DNA of 49,812 nt from JBGSZX01 sp964640545 (GCA_964640545.1 CAZXHL010000010.1:1-49812), one strand, 5' to 3'; shown: positions 1 to 8,566, counted from the stretch's first letter. The notes: generated by a model not told the origin, from the letters alone. Numbers and translations are program-made.

Positions 1-729
1 AGGAGTAGGCTCAGATCCCGCAAAAATGCCCCCAAGCATGACATAGTCCGCCCCAAAGGCCAAAGCCTTAACAATGTCCCCAGGAGTCCTGATTCCGCCG
101 TCAGCCACCATGGACCGGTCCACACGGGCACAGGCCTGAACAGAGCTCAACGTCGGCACTCCGAAGCCCGTTTTGATACGAGTGGTGCAAACAGAACCTC
201 CACCGATACCGACTTTGATGATATCAGCCCCACAGGAAGCCAAGAAATCAGCCCCCGCATAAGTGGCAACATTTCCCGCCATCACACAGGCGTTGTCGCC
301 CAAGATTTCACGGATCTTTTTTAAGCTTCTGCCCACATAACGAGCATGAGCGTGAGCCACATCAACGCAGAAATAATCTGCGCCTTCGTCTTTGAGAGCC
401 TGAACACGCTCAAGATCTTTGTCCGAACACCCCACACTGACGAATGTCTTCTTGCTTTCGCAATTTCTGAACATAGCCACGTTCTCTTCAATCGTACAAA
501 AACGGTGTAGAGTCCCTGCCCCACCCTTTGATGTCATAAAATTTGCCATTTTGGACTCGGTGACCGTATCCATATTGGACGAGAAGATCGGCAAATCTAA
601 ACTCAGCTTGTTCGTCCTGTCAGTTGAAGAAATGTCCACCAGACGCCTAGACTCGTAATGATTGTACGAGGGCACAAGTAGAACATCGTCGAAAGTGAAT
701 GATTTTGATGGAAACGTCATATGCGCCAT
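1..729 (-). CDS. guaC: GMP reductase / IMP dehydrogenase-family protein (partial, C-terminus outside window)
   Basis: About 243 codons of the N-terminal part are visible; the gene runs off the left edge. The product is a (beta/alpha)8 barrel of the IMPDH/GMPR family. It opens with the family signature FTFDDVLLVP and carries SSNMDTVTE, the catalytic-cysteine loop GIGGGSVCTTR, DGGIRTPGD and MLGGIFAG. There is no CBS insertion after the first barrel strands, and the loop reads SVCTTR, with V as is usual for GMP reductase. I therefore prefer GMP reductase (NADPH-dependent GMP to IMP, purine salvage) over IMPDH. Two in-frame ATGs are possible, at 729 and 720. Neither has a clear Shine-Dalgarno (SD) sequence, so the start is uncertain by three codons. 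A CBS-less IMPDH remains the alternative. Confidence 0.8.
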   Translation of the reverse strand, partial: MAHMTFPSKSFTFDDVLLVPSYNHYESRRLVDISSTDRTNKLSLDLPIFSSNMDTVTESKMANFMTSKGGAGTLHRFCTIEENVAMFRNCESKKTFVSVGCSDKDLERVQALKDEGADYFCVDVAHAHARYVGRSLKKIREILGDNACVMAGNVATYAGADFLASCGADIIKVGIGGGSVCTTRIKTGFGVPTLSSVQACARVDRSMVADGGIRTPGDIVKALAFGADYVMLGGIFAGSEPTP

Positions 730-911
730 GAATTATCATTCAAATAGTCTGGCCTCTACCCAAATCTGAACTTGTTTCGACACAGATGTTTGGCTATACC
801 CGTCGAAGGTTAACGCGGGATATCCCAAGGATATCGTCTACCCTATTTATTCCGTAGCAGGTAGGTCGTAGCAAATAGTCCGCGCAACACAGAGAGCACA
901 CAACAAAAGTC

Positions 912-2300
912 ATGAAGCTAAAAAACAAATGGAACGGGTTGCTCGACTGGTGTGTCGTTCACTTGCGCGCCACACCTTCGATGCAAGGCCTTCCTTATTG
1001 GATTGCAGCTTTTGTCACCGCGCTCGTTGCCGTTGGTTATGCCTTTTCCCACCTTCAAACCCACCATTTCCTAGAACAGCTTGTGAGAGACCATCCACAG
1101 TGGCTATACGTTTTGAGCCCAGCTTGCTTTTTGGCTTCCTGGCTCGTCGTCCACCACATGGCAAGAGGAGCTGCCGGATCGGGCATTCCCCAGGTCTTAG
1201 CCGTCTTTGAATGTTCCGAAATTTCCAAAAGAAAAAAATCTGTTAGAGCTCTCTTAGGTTTCCGAGTTTGGGTCGCAAAAATTCTCAGTTCGCTCCTCGC
1301 TGTTCTTGGTGGTGGAGCCCTTGGAATTGAAGGCCCCACTATTCAGCTCGGGGCTGGGATCTTCTTCTCAATAGGGAAGAGGTTCCAAAAAATTTGGGCC
1401 CATTTAAGACCTGAATATTTTCTCGTAGCTGGAGCTGGCGCTGGTATCGCCGCTGCCTTCAACACCCCACTTGGGGGAATTGTCTATTCCATCGAGGAAT
1501 TCTCCTCGGCGCAGCTAAGCCGTTTCAAAACTTTTCTGATTACAGGAGTCATAATCTCAGGCCTCACAGCCCAAACCATACTCGGAACTTACCTGTATTT
1601 AGGAGTTCCTAAAGTTGCCGTCTTCGACAAGTCCATCCTCCCTTGGGTCATTGGCCTCGCCATTTTAGGAGGATTGTGGGGAGGCCTTTTCGGTCGCCTG
1701 ATTCACTCGATCAGTGTCTGGCGAGCTGAAAATCTGAAGAATACCTGGCAGAAAGGCCTCCTAGCCATTTCCATGGGCCTTACCGTTGCCGTTTTGATCA
1801 TACATGTGGATTCTCGCACTTTAGGCGCCGGCAGAAACGTGGTCGTAGACCTGCTTCAAAAAACGTCCACTGAGCAAGACCTCTCGTTGCTTCTTACCCG
1901 CTTTTTATCTCCGATATTGGCCTACGTATCAGGCGCAGCAGGAGGCATCTTCGCCCCTTCGCTTGCGGCGGGCGGAACCTTTGGACACTATTTCGCGGGA
2001 ATTTTTAAGCCTGAGCATAGCAACCTTTTCGTTTTGATTGGGATGATCGCCTTTTTAACGGGAGTGACCAGGCTTCCGTTTACATCTTTTGTGCTCGTTC
2101 TCGAAATGACAGACCGCCATTCAGCGCTTTTCCCTATGATGATTGCTGCTGTGATCGCAAACGCAAGTTCCAAGCTCATTGACTCCAAGACGGTTTACGA
2201 ACACATGGTCCCCCTCTTCAAGAAACACCTTTATAAAGACGAAGAGCTTGAAGAAATGGCAGCCGCAGAACTCGCTATCAAGGAAAAGATTGTTCCATGA
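912..2300 (+). CDS. ClC-family chloride/proton antiporter-type membrane protein
   Basis: A 462-residue polytopic membrane protein of the voltage-gated chloride channel family. Family motifs appear in order: GSGIP (residues 89-93, anion selectivity), GIEGP (138-142, with the gating glutamate at about 140), a SIEE segment (193-196) and GGIFAP (344-349). The second Glu of SIEE aligns with the internal proton glutamate of E. coli ClcA (E203), so I infer a Cl-/H+ exchanger rather than a passive channel. It has no C-terminal CBS pair. Its stop overlaps the start of the next gene by 4 nt (ATGA), so the two are probably co-translated. No fluoride riboswitch is recognisable upstream. Confidence 0.9.
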   Translation: MKLKNKWNGLLDWCVVHLRATPSMQGLPYWIAAFVTALVAVGYAFSHLQTHHFLEQLVRDHPQWLYVLSPACFLASWLVVHHMARGAAGSGIPQVLAVFECSEISKRKKSVRALLGFRVWVAKILSSLLAVLGGGALGIEGPTIQLGAGIFFSIGKRFQKIWAHLRPEYFLVAGAGAGIAAAFNTPLGGIVYSIEEFSSAQLSRFKTFLITGVIISGLTAQTILGTYLYLGVPKVAVFDKSILPWVIGLAILGGLWGGLFGRLIHSISVWRAENLKNTWQKGLLAISMGLTVAVLIIHVDSRTLGAGRNVVVDLLQKTSTEQDLSLLLTRFLSPILAYVSGAAGGIFAPSLAAGGTFGHYFAGIFKPEHSNLFVLIGMIAFLTGVTRLPFTSFVLVLEMTDRHSALFPMMIAAVIANASSKLIDSKTVYEHMVPLFKKHLYKDEELEEMAAAELAIKEKIVP

Positions 2301-4315
2301 GCCGGCTTTTGTTCAAACTTGAAGCCACGCAAACTGGTTCAAGAGCTCGTGCTACGCGCTTCAAAACTCTTCACAATGAAGTCTTAACTCCGACTTTTAT
2401 GCCCGTTGGAACACATGCCAACGTCAGGAACCAGCACTTTGAAGTTTTGGAAAATGTGGGTGCACAAGTCTTACTCGCAAACACCTATCACTTACACCTC
2501 AAACCAGGACCAGAGTTCTTCAAAAAATTTGGCGGCATTCATAAATTCACAAGCTGGAAAAAATCGTTCCTCACAGACTCTGGTGGCTTTCAAATCTTCT
2601 GCATGCCTCAAGATCGTAAGATCACAGAAGAAGGTGCCACCTTCAAAAGCTACATCAATGGAGATCAGATCTTCTTGAGCCCGGAACAAAGCATCGAGAC
2701 TCAAAAAGCCATTGGCAGCGATATCATGATGGTCCTAGACGAATGTGTGCCCTCAACAGTGGAACACACAAGAGCCAAAGAAGCCATGGAACTCACACAC
2801 CGCTGGGCCCTGCGCTCATTAGCTGCGCGCAAAGACTCTCCACAAAGTATTTTCGGAATTATTCAAGGCGCTTGCTACAGAGACCTGCGAAAAACTAGCG
2901 CTAAATTTCTCACCGAGCATCCCTTCGACGGCTTTGCCATTGGCGGACTGGCCGTCGGAGAAACGAAAGATGAGCGTGAAGAATTCACAGCTTTTTGCAC
3001 GGAGCTCATGCCGCAAGACCTGCCCCGCTATCTTATGGGCGTAGGCACACCAATTGACTTATTAGAAGCCGTTCACCGCGGAGTGGACATGTTTGATTGC
3101 ATCATCCCCACGGCTCACGCGGAACAAGGCCTTGCCTACACTTTCGATGGGAAACTCAAACTCTATCGCGGAGCCTACAAACTATCCGAAGATCCCATTG
3201 ATAAAAATTGTAAATGCTCGACCTGCTCTCGCTACAGCAAGGCCTTCTTGCACCACCTCTTCAAATCACACGAACACACCGGCTCTCACCTGGTTGGCGT
3301 GCACAACTTGCACTTTTACCAAGTGCTCATGCGCCAAATGCGCGAAGCCATTCTTGAGGGTAAGTTTATGGAGCTCTACTCCGACCTTCAACCGAGACTA
3401 GTTCAAGAGGACCCGGAGTTTCCTTCCGTTCATCCGGTTCGCAAACGTCGCCCTGAAAGAGCTCATGAACTAGGGAGTTTTGAACTCACGCAGAATCCCG
3501 CTGGACAATACCTCATCAAGTGCAAAGACTCCGGTGAAACGATGCACTCCGTAAACAACCCCAACAAGGAAGCCGATGAGCTATACACATCCTTGTTCCG
3601 TGAAGCGCTTGTGCGAAACCCCGAGAAGAAAACCTGGACGATCTGGGACGTGGGCTTGGGTGCAGGCCACAATGCCATGAGCCTTCTTCATTTTTGTCAG
3701 TCTCATCCAAACTGGGGCGATGAATCTTTTCCAAAAATCAATTTGATTAGCTTCGAGAAGGATCTCGACGCCATTCGACTCGTACTCATGCACCCAGGGT
3801 ATTTTCCACACATCAGACATGCGGCGCCACACTCAATTTTGGAATCAAAACATTTTGCAGCCGGATCACTCGAGTGGAATCTTTATGAAGGTGATTTTTG
3901 GTCGATCGTCTCTGATCAAAGATTTTCAGAGAACTCATCGAAGCCAGATATTATTTTTTGGGATCCTTTTAGCTCAGAAACCAATCAAAACTTTTGGAAC
4001 GAAGAAGCCTTCGCAAAAATCTATTCCATGGCCAGTTCCGAATGCTCTCTTTCGACATATTCGACCAGCACCTGGCAGAGAATTCAACTCCTTCTCGCAG
4101 GGTGGAATGTTTATGAAGGACCCTCGAGCGGCCCGAAAAATTCTACGACACGCGCCAGCATCACTCCAATTCAGCAATGGCAGACTCAACTTCTTAAGCA
4201 AGATTTTCTAAAAAAAGTGGAGCGGTCTCAGCAGGACAATCCAAGATTTTTTGAACAAATCAAGGCTGAGAATGGCCTAGATCGCCTTTTCAAGCACCCT
4301 CAGTTCTCCCTGTAA
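2297..4315 (+). CDS. TGT-like tRNA-guanine transglycosylase fused to MnmC2-like (DUF752) methyltransferase
   Basis: A 672-residue two-domain protein. Residues 1-370 are a TGT barrel with DSGGFQ (Asp94), LDEC (148-150), IIQG (Gln190), IGGLAVGE (215-222), MFDC (nucleophile Asp267) and a zinc site at Cys305, Cys307, Cys310 and His336. The loop after the nucleophile reads PTAHAEQG (271-278), whereas canonical TGTs have P(S/T)RNARNG. Residues of about 400-620 are a Rossmann methyltransferase resembling the DUF752 domain of MnmC: motif I DVGLGAG (451-457), then FWDPFS (554-559) with a following NFW, and a TYST segment. In MnmC this domain makes mnm5U34 using SAM. I infer a wobble-base modification enzyme; the substrate is unknown. 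It overlaps the ClC gene by 4 nt. Confidence 0.85.
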   Translation: MSRLLFKLEATQTGSRARATRFKTLHNEVLTPTFMPVGTHANVRNQHFEVLENVGAQVLLANTYHLHLKPGPEFFKKFGGIHKFTSWKKSFLTDSGGFQIFCMPQDRKITEEGATFKSYINGDQIFLSPEQSIETQKAIGSDIMMVLDECVPSTVEHTRAKEAMELTHRWALRSLAARKDSPQSIFGIIQGACYRDLRKTSAKFLTEHPFDGFAIGGLAVGETKDEREEFTAFCTELMPQDLPRYLMGVGTPIDLLEAVHRGVDMFDCIIPTAHAEQGLAYTFDGKLKLYRGAYKLSEDPIDKNCKCSTCSRYSKAFLHHLFKSHEHTGSHLVGVHNLHFYQVLMRQMREAILEGKFMELYSDLQPRLVQEDPEFPSVHPVRKRRPERAHELGSFELTQNPAGQYLIKCKDSGETMHSVNNPNKEADELYTSLFREALVRNPEKKTWTIWDVGLGAGHNAMSLLHFCQSHPNWGDESFPKINLISFEKDLDAIRLVLMHPGYFPHIRHAAPHSILESKHFAAGSLEWNLYEGDFWSIVSDQRFSENSSKPDIIFWDPFSSETNQNFWNEEAFAKIYSMASSECSLSTYSTSTWQRIQLLLAGWNVYEGPSSGPKNSTTRASITPIQQWQTQLLKQDFLKKVERSQQDNPRFFEQIKAENGLDRLFKHPQFSL

Positions 4316-4462
4316 GAAATTTCATACTCATTCTCCTAAGTCCCAAAAACCTTTAAAGAATTTATTGCATGGCTTCATTAATATTCCTTACAAGGCCCGC
4401 CCCGGTTTGGCAGCGTGTCTCCACACGGGCTATATCCTTATGAACCTGGGAGGGAAATTAAT

Positions 4463-5998
4463 ATGAAACGCATTGCAACTACTGCATTGGCTCTGTTGGC
4501 ACTTGTTCTAACAACAAATGTCCAAGCTAAAACTTACATCGTAAAACACAAAGGAACTGTTCCTGCACTTATCAGTGCTCCATCACTTTCTAGTTCTAGC
4601 GGCCAAGCTGCTATCAAACTGTTGGACACGCATGACTCAGCTCAATTACTCAAAATCGAAGTTGATCAAAAAAACGTGATCAGTACGATCGCCAACCTTA
4701 TGAGAGACGGCAACGTCGAATACGTTGTTGAAAACTTCAAATTCCACCGTTTTGAAGCGCCGTTTGACCCAAACGCTCTACGTGAACAATGGGCCCTTGC
4801 AAAAGTAAAAGCCAATGAGGCTTGGACCCTTGCTGGAAATGCTGGATCAAAAAACATTCTCGTAGCTGTTATCGATACTGGTGTTGATTACAACCACGAA
4901 TCCTTAAAAGACAACTCTGTCCCTGGATATGACTTCCGCGACAACGATGCTGACCCAATGGACGAAACTAGCTCTCGCAACCCTGGTCACGGGACACACT
5001 GTGCAGGTATTGTTGGAGCCACTGGAACAGTTGCAAATGGAACTGCCGGGCTCAGCAAAAACGTTTCCATCATGCCAATTCGCTTTTTAGGTGCCGATGG
5101 TTCGGGAGACCTCATGGCAGCAGTAAAAGCTCTCGACTACGCCGTTGAAAAAGGCGCTCGCGTCATCTCAAACAGCTGGGGGGCTTCCGTATCAGCTTCT
5201 CAAGCTCAACCCATCATCGAAGCTATCAAACGCGCAAGTGACGCCGGTGTTATCGTCGTCAACGCTGCCGCAAACGACGGCAAGTCAAACGACACAACAA
5301 GTGTATATCCAGCTAACGCCAAATTTGAAAATACAATCTCAGTTGCCGCGTCTGGACCAAGCGATGCTAAACCAAGCTGGTCTAACTACGGCAAGAACAC
5401 TGTTGACCTTGCCTCTCCCGGCGAAGGCATCATGAGCACGATTCCTGGCAACAAGTACCAGAACCTTTCTGGAACATCTATGGCAACGCCGCTTGTCTCT
5501 GGAATGGTCGCTTTGATGCTTGCCCAAGACGACAAACTTACGGGCGCGGAAGTTCGCTCCATTTTGCAAAAAACTGGATCTCAAGTTCAGATCGAAACAG
5601 CTTGTAACTGCCGAATCGACGCTCTTGGAGCCGTTAAAACAATCTTGGACAAAGAACTCACAGTTGTTCCTGCTGCAGCCTCTCTTGAAGAAAATGGAAG
5701 CGCACAATTTGCAGGCCTCTTTGGTCAAGCTCCATTCACCTTCACCAGCTCCGATCCAGCTGTTGCAACTATTACAGATACTGGCGCATTGACTGCGGTC
5801 AAAAAAGGTATCGTGAAAGTTTCCGTAACAGACGCTACTGGAAAAACAGCTCAGTCTCTTGATATTTTGATCGGTCAAAAATCAAGCGGTGGAGGTGGTG
5901 GACCCGGCGACGGATCTTGTCCGATCGGAGACCCTATGCTTTGCGAGATTCTTTGTGGAATCATGCCAGATGCACCCTTCTGCTCTAAAGTTCAATAG
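4463..5998 (+). CDS. Secreted subtilisin-like (S8) serine protease with Big_2-like domain
   Basis: A 511-residue secreted protease. It has a signal peptide ending near NVQA (residue 22), an I9-type propeptide (about 23-100) and an S8 catalytic domain with Asp138 (VIDTGVD), His176 (GHGTHCAG) and Ser339 (GTSMATP). A bacterial Ig-like stretch follows (about 405-475). The tail is glycine-rich with four cysteines. A longer reading from 4415 is possible, but the ATG at 4463 has the SD GGGAGGG eight bases upstream and begins directly with the signal peptide, so I chose it. A strong terminator follows. A secreted protease fits a predatory or scavenging lifestyle, but the sequence does not show the substrate. 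Confidence 0.93.
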   Translation: MKRIATTALALLALVLTTNVQAKTYIVKHKGTVPALISAPSLSSSSGQAAIKLLDTHDSAQLLKIEVDQKNVISTIANLMRDGNVEYVVENFKFHRFEAPFDPNALREQWALAKVKANEAWTLAGNAGSKNILVAVIDTGVDYNHESLKDNSVPGYDFRDNDADPMDETSSRNPGHGTHCAGIVGATGTVANGTAGLSKNVSIMPIRFLGADGSGDLMAAVKALDYAVEKGARVISNSWGASVSASQAQPIIEAIKRASDAGVIVVNAAANDGKSNDTTSVYPANAKFENTISVAASGPSDAKPSWSNYGKNTVDLASPGEGIMSTIPGNKYQNLSGTSMATPLVSGMVALMLAQDDKLTGAEVRSILQKTGSQVQIETACNCRIDALGAVKTILDKELTVVPAAASLEENGSAQFAGLFGQAPFTFTSSDPAVATITDTGALTAVKKGIVKVSVTDATGKTAQSLDILIGQKSSGGGGGPGDGSCPIGDPMLCEILCGIMPDAPFCSKVQ

Positions 5999-6036
5999 CA
6001 AACTATAAGTCAGAGCAGGCCTTACCAGGTAATATA

Positions 6037-6073
6037 AAAAAAAGCCTCTCAGAGAAATCTGAGAGGCTTTTTT
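6037..6073 (+). terminator. Rho-independent terminator of the subtilisin gene
   Basis: A perfect 10-bp stem GCCTCTCAGA / TCTGAGAGGC (6044-6053 with 6058-6067) has a GAAA loop and is followed by six T. It lies 45 bases after the protease stop codon. Confidence 0.92.
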
Positions 6074-6093
6074 ACATTTTGGCCAGAGCTTTC

Positions 6094-6310
6094 ACTGTGC
6101 GCGGTAAAAAGTGGAAGATCCAGTGGCGAGTGGAGCATTTCCTTATAAATTTAAAGGGTTGGTTTATGCGAAGGACTATGGGGTGAATTGCAGGTGCCAA
6201 CCTGCAAGAGGGGAGTAGCACTCCCCTTGTCCTGAGCAATAAATCCAAGTCTTTAAATTTACAAGGAAAGGGTCCAATTTGAGGATCTTCCACTTTTTAC
6301 CGCGCACAGT
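6094..6310 (+). repeat. 217-bp hairpin element, copy 1 (MITE-like or structured RNA)
   Basis: Terminal inverted repeats are perfect over 28 bp and begin ACTGTGCGCGGTAAAAAGTG. Inside them is a second imperfect stem (TTTCCTTATAAATTTAAAG against its partner near 6252-6270). This leads to a 90-nt core (6159-6248) closed by TTGG/CCAA and AGGAC/GTCCT. The core holds two hairpins, at 6188-6207 (8-bp stem, GCCA loop) and 6209-6227. The element occupies most of the gap between two convergent genes and ends 6 bases before the downstream stop codon. Copy 2 is at 36308-36524, has the same length and lies in reverse orientation. I see no open reading frame of note inside. Confidence 0.9.
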
Positions 6311-6316
6311 GGAACT

Positions 6317-7333
6317 TTACTTCAACCCAAGATAAGCGCAAAGTTTTACCAACAATTCCTTACCGTGACGACGTTCAGTCGGTTCGGCATTTTCATGGTA
6401 GATTCCCGTAATCACAGTTCCAAGACTTACAGGATTTCCTCGCAGTTCAGCTCCCTTGACCTGCTCAAAAATATCCACCGCCAAACACAAACAACGAGCC
6501 AGTGGCGATACCCCAGAGGTACGAATGCCACGGTGAAACCCCTTTCCGTTGTATAGCTCATGATGGACGAGAACCATCTGAGAGATCACTTCGCCCATCT
6601 CAATTCCGTGACTCAAATAAGCCGACTTCAAAGGGTGTTGTTGGATTTTTTCAGTGATATGAACAGGTAGCTCATTTCGATTCCTATAATAAGTCTCCAA
6701 GTGCTCTTCTTCCAAATCTCCAAGACTGGCATCCATAAGAAGGCAGGCCTTACTTATGTTCCCCAACGAAGCCCTTGATTCGAATTCATTAGAGAGAGCC
6801 ACAAGAAGCGCAATCGTAGAAATGGCTGCCGAATCATGCATAACATGAATATTTCTCATCTGGGTTAACAACTCAGACTTCATATTTGAAGCTTCCGGAA
6901 CTAGCGTTTTCAACAATCCATCAGACATAGAGCTTAGCGCAGAAGTCGCAACAGCTTTGGCAGTTCCCGTCAGTGGATTCTTGGTTAGGGTCTCGTAAAA
7001 GAGGCGCAGCTTTTCCTTCGCCTCATTACCCAAGACCTGGCCATTAAAAGGTGCGGCTGGAAGATTCTTTAGAATACTTGATGGAGTCTTGCCCCGAACC
7101 TTTTCCCACGCCTCAAAATCAACAGACGAGATGTACAAGTTAGCTGTATCAAGCTTGGCGAGGTTAGCCCAATGCTCTTCCGAAAGTGGCTGGCCACCTT
7201 CTACAATCGGATGGTAGCGGTCTGACGCATGTAAAAAAACAAAAAGCGTAAAAGGGTTTTTGTCTCCCTTTTGCAGCCCCATCTCCTCAATGGAAACCTT
7301 GCGATATTTTTGTGCACCATCACCGACGTTCAT
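6317..7333 (-). CDS. HD-GYP-like domain protein with degenerate metal site
   Basis: A soluble protein of about 338 residues. The C-terminal half resembles HD-GYP domains (cyclic-di-GMP phosphodiesterases). It has a helix beginning HVMHDSAAIST, then SHGIEMGEVISQMVLVHHELYNGKGFHRGI, which corresponds to the HHE..DGxGYP region (here NGKGF). The expected HD dyad is replaced (LLMDASLGDL where LLHDIGK is usual), and GYP reads GFH. It may therefore be catalytically weak or act as a sensor. The N-terminal ~100 residues resemble the degenerate N-terminal modules of many HD-GYP proteins. The start is ATG at 7333; a GTG sits directly before it at 7336. No clear SD is present. Confidence 0.62.
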   Translation of the reverse strand: MNVGDGAQKYRKVSIEEMGLQKGDKNPFTLFVFLHASDRYHPIVEGGQPLSEEHWANLAKLDTANLYISSVDFEAWEKVRGKTPSSILKNLPAAPFNGQVLGNEAKEKLRLFYETLTKNPLTGTAKAVATSALSSMSDGLLKTLVPEASNMKSELLTQMRNIHVMHDSAAISTIALLVALSNEFESRASLGNISKACLLMDASLGDLEEEHLETYYRNRNELPVHITEKIQQHPLKSAYLSHGIEMGEVISQMVLVHHELYNGKGFHRGIRTSGVSPLARCLCLAVDIFEQVKGAELRGNPVSLGTVITGIYHENAEPTERRHGKELLVKLCAYLGLK

Positions 7334-7360
7334 CACCGTAAAGTATAAGTCATTTCAAAC

Positions 7361-7393
7361 AAAAAAGGAGGCCTCCAGAATGGAAGCCTCCTT
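7361..7393 (-). terminator. Rho-independent terminator downstream of the porin-like gene
   Basis: Read on the minus strand, AAGGAGGCTTCCA pairs with TGGAGGCCTCCTT around a TTC loop (one G-T wobble), followed by a run of T. It lies between the porin-like gene and the HD-GYP-like gene and separates their transcripts. Confidence 0.88.
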
Positions 7394-7420
7394 AAATTAT
7401 TGATATTATGGGTCAAAAAC

Positions 7421-8566
7421 TTACTCGGTTTTCTGACCGAGGCTGATTTCTTTTCCGAACTCCATATTCACACCTGTGAAGAAACCAACATTGGCCTCAT
7501 CTTGATCTGAACGAGATTCGACAAAAAGCTCAGCAAACGGGCTGATTTTAACGCTTTCACCATCGACAAGCTTATACTTGTAACCCAAAGTTCCACGAGT
7601 GGTATCACCACCTTTATTGAGCTCCGTGTATTCAGCCTGACCATAGATTGTGTGCTTGCCTTTTTCACCAGCAATCTCACCTAAAACAGAAGTTCGGCTG
7701 TCGTCACCAAAAACATGGACCAATTGAACCAAACCAGCAACCATCCAGTCACCAAGCTCATAAGCAGCATCTACACCAACACTAACCATTTGCTCATTAT
7801 TTCCGTCGTAATTAGCATTACGAACATAGGCATAACCCGCCGTTAAATGAACGTCTGTGCTTAAAGCATAATCTACTTTGATCGCACCACTAATTGAGTC
7901 TGCTTTGTACTTTTGAGGATCATAAAGATCGCCCAATCCAAAACTATCCTTAGAGTCTAAAACCTTTTGTTTAGCTCCATCGAAGATCGACATTTGAATC
8001 GTTGTTCCATTGTCGGTCACATACGCAACTTCAGCGAACAATCTCTCTCTCAATTGAAAGTTTTCATCCTGAGCAGAAATTCTAGAAACTACGTTTCCTT
8101 GAGTTTGCAAGAAAGCCACGGTTCCAATACCACCGGTTACGTACATGTTTTCTTGAGCTTGAACAGTGGCCGTTAGATTCTCAATGATGTGTCTTACTTC
8201 TCGACCATCATAGGCTTGTCCTTTTTTAGAACTTTCGTTCATGTTCAAGTGTCTACGTGCAAGCACGTCCAAATTAAACACACCGAAAAACTCTACCTTT
8301 CCAGTAGGGCTTGTGACTCTCATACTTACAACAGGTTTATCTAAATAAACGTCATAATCGTCTGCACTTCCTGAACCGTCATTCAACAATCCAGCATTAC
8401 CGCCGACAATATTGGCAGACGCCGTGCCTTCAACAACCCAGGAGTCACCTGCACCAATCTCTACTGCACTTGCAGAAGAACTGATCAGCAACGCCAAAGT
8501 CACAGCCGACAATCCGCCTAAACGAGAAAGTTTGATTTTTTTGAACGATTTCTTATATATACTCAT
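7421..8566 (-). CDS. Porin-like outer-membrane beta-barrel protein
   Basis: A 381-residue protein with a basic n-region and a signal peptide ending near SSSASA. The rest is a long run of alternating amphipathic beta strands rich in Tyr, Gly, Val and Asp. The pattern and length match trimeric or monomeric porins, but I recognise no specific family and the C-terminus is not the classical YxF. A longer reading to 8608 exists. I chose the ATG at 8566 because it has an SD (GAGGTG) at the right distance and places the signal peptide near the N-terminus. A short palindrome lies upstream at 8617-8635. The gene ends in its own terminator, so it is probably monocistronic. Substrate unknown. Confidence 0.72.
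   Translation of the reverse strand: MSIYKKSFKKIKLSRLGGLSAVTLALLISSSASAVEIGAGDSWVVEGTASANIVGGNAGLLNDGSGSADDYDVYLDKPVVSMRVTSPTGKVEFFGVFNLDVLARRHLNMNESSKKGQAYDGREVRHIIENLTATVQAQENMYVTGGIGTVAFLQTQGNVVSRISAQDENFQLRERLFAEVAYVTDNGTTIQMSIFDGAKQKVLDSKDSFGLGDLYDPQKYKADSISGAIKVDYALSTDVHLTAGYAYVRNANYDGNNEQMVSVGVDAAYELGDWMVAGLVQLVHVFGDDSRTSVLGEIAGEKGKHTIYGQAEYTELNKGGDTTRGTLGYKYKLVDGESVKISPFAELFVESRSDQDEANVGFFTGVNMEFGKEISLGQKTE

Noticed and set aside
730..911. Fluoride riboswitch before the ClC gene
   Set aside because: The gap contains a GGGATATCCC palindrome but none of the conserved bases or pseudoknot of the crcB motif.
4380..4462. Riboswitch upstream of the subtilisin gene
   Set aside because: A CGTGT/ACACG hairpin and GC-rich flanks are present, but they match no class I can recall and there is no terminator or SD-switch arrangement.
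6094..6310. Element read as a long bidirectional terminator
   Set aside because: A T-tailed terminator already lies at 6037-6073. The element has no T runs at its ends, and copy 2 lies between divergent genes where no terminator is needed.
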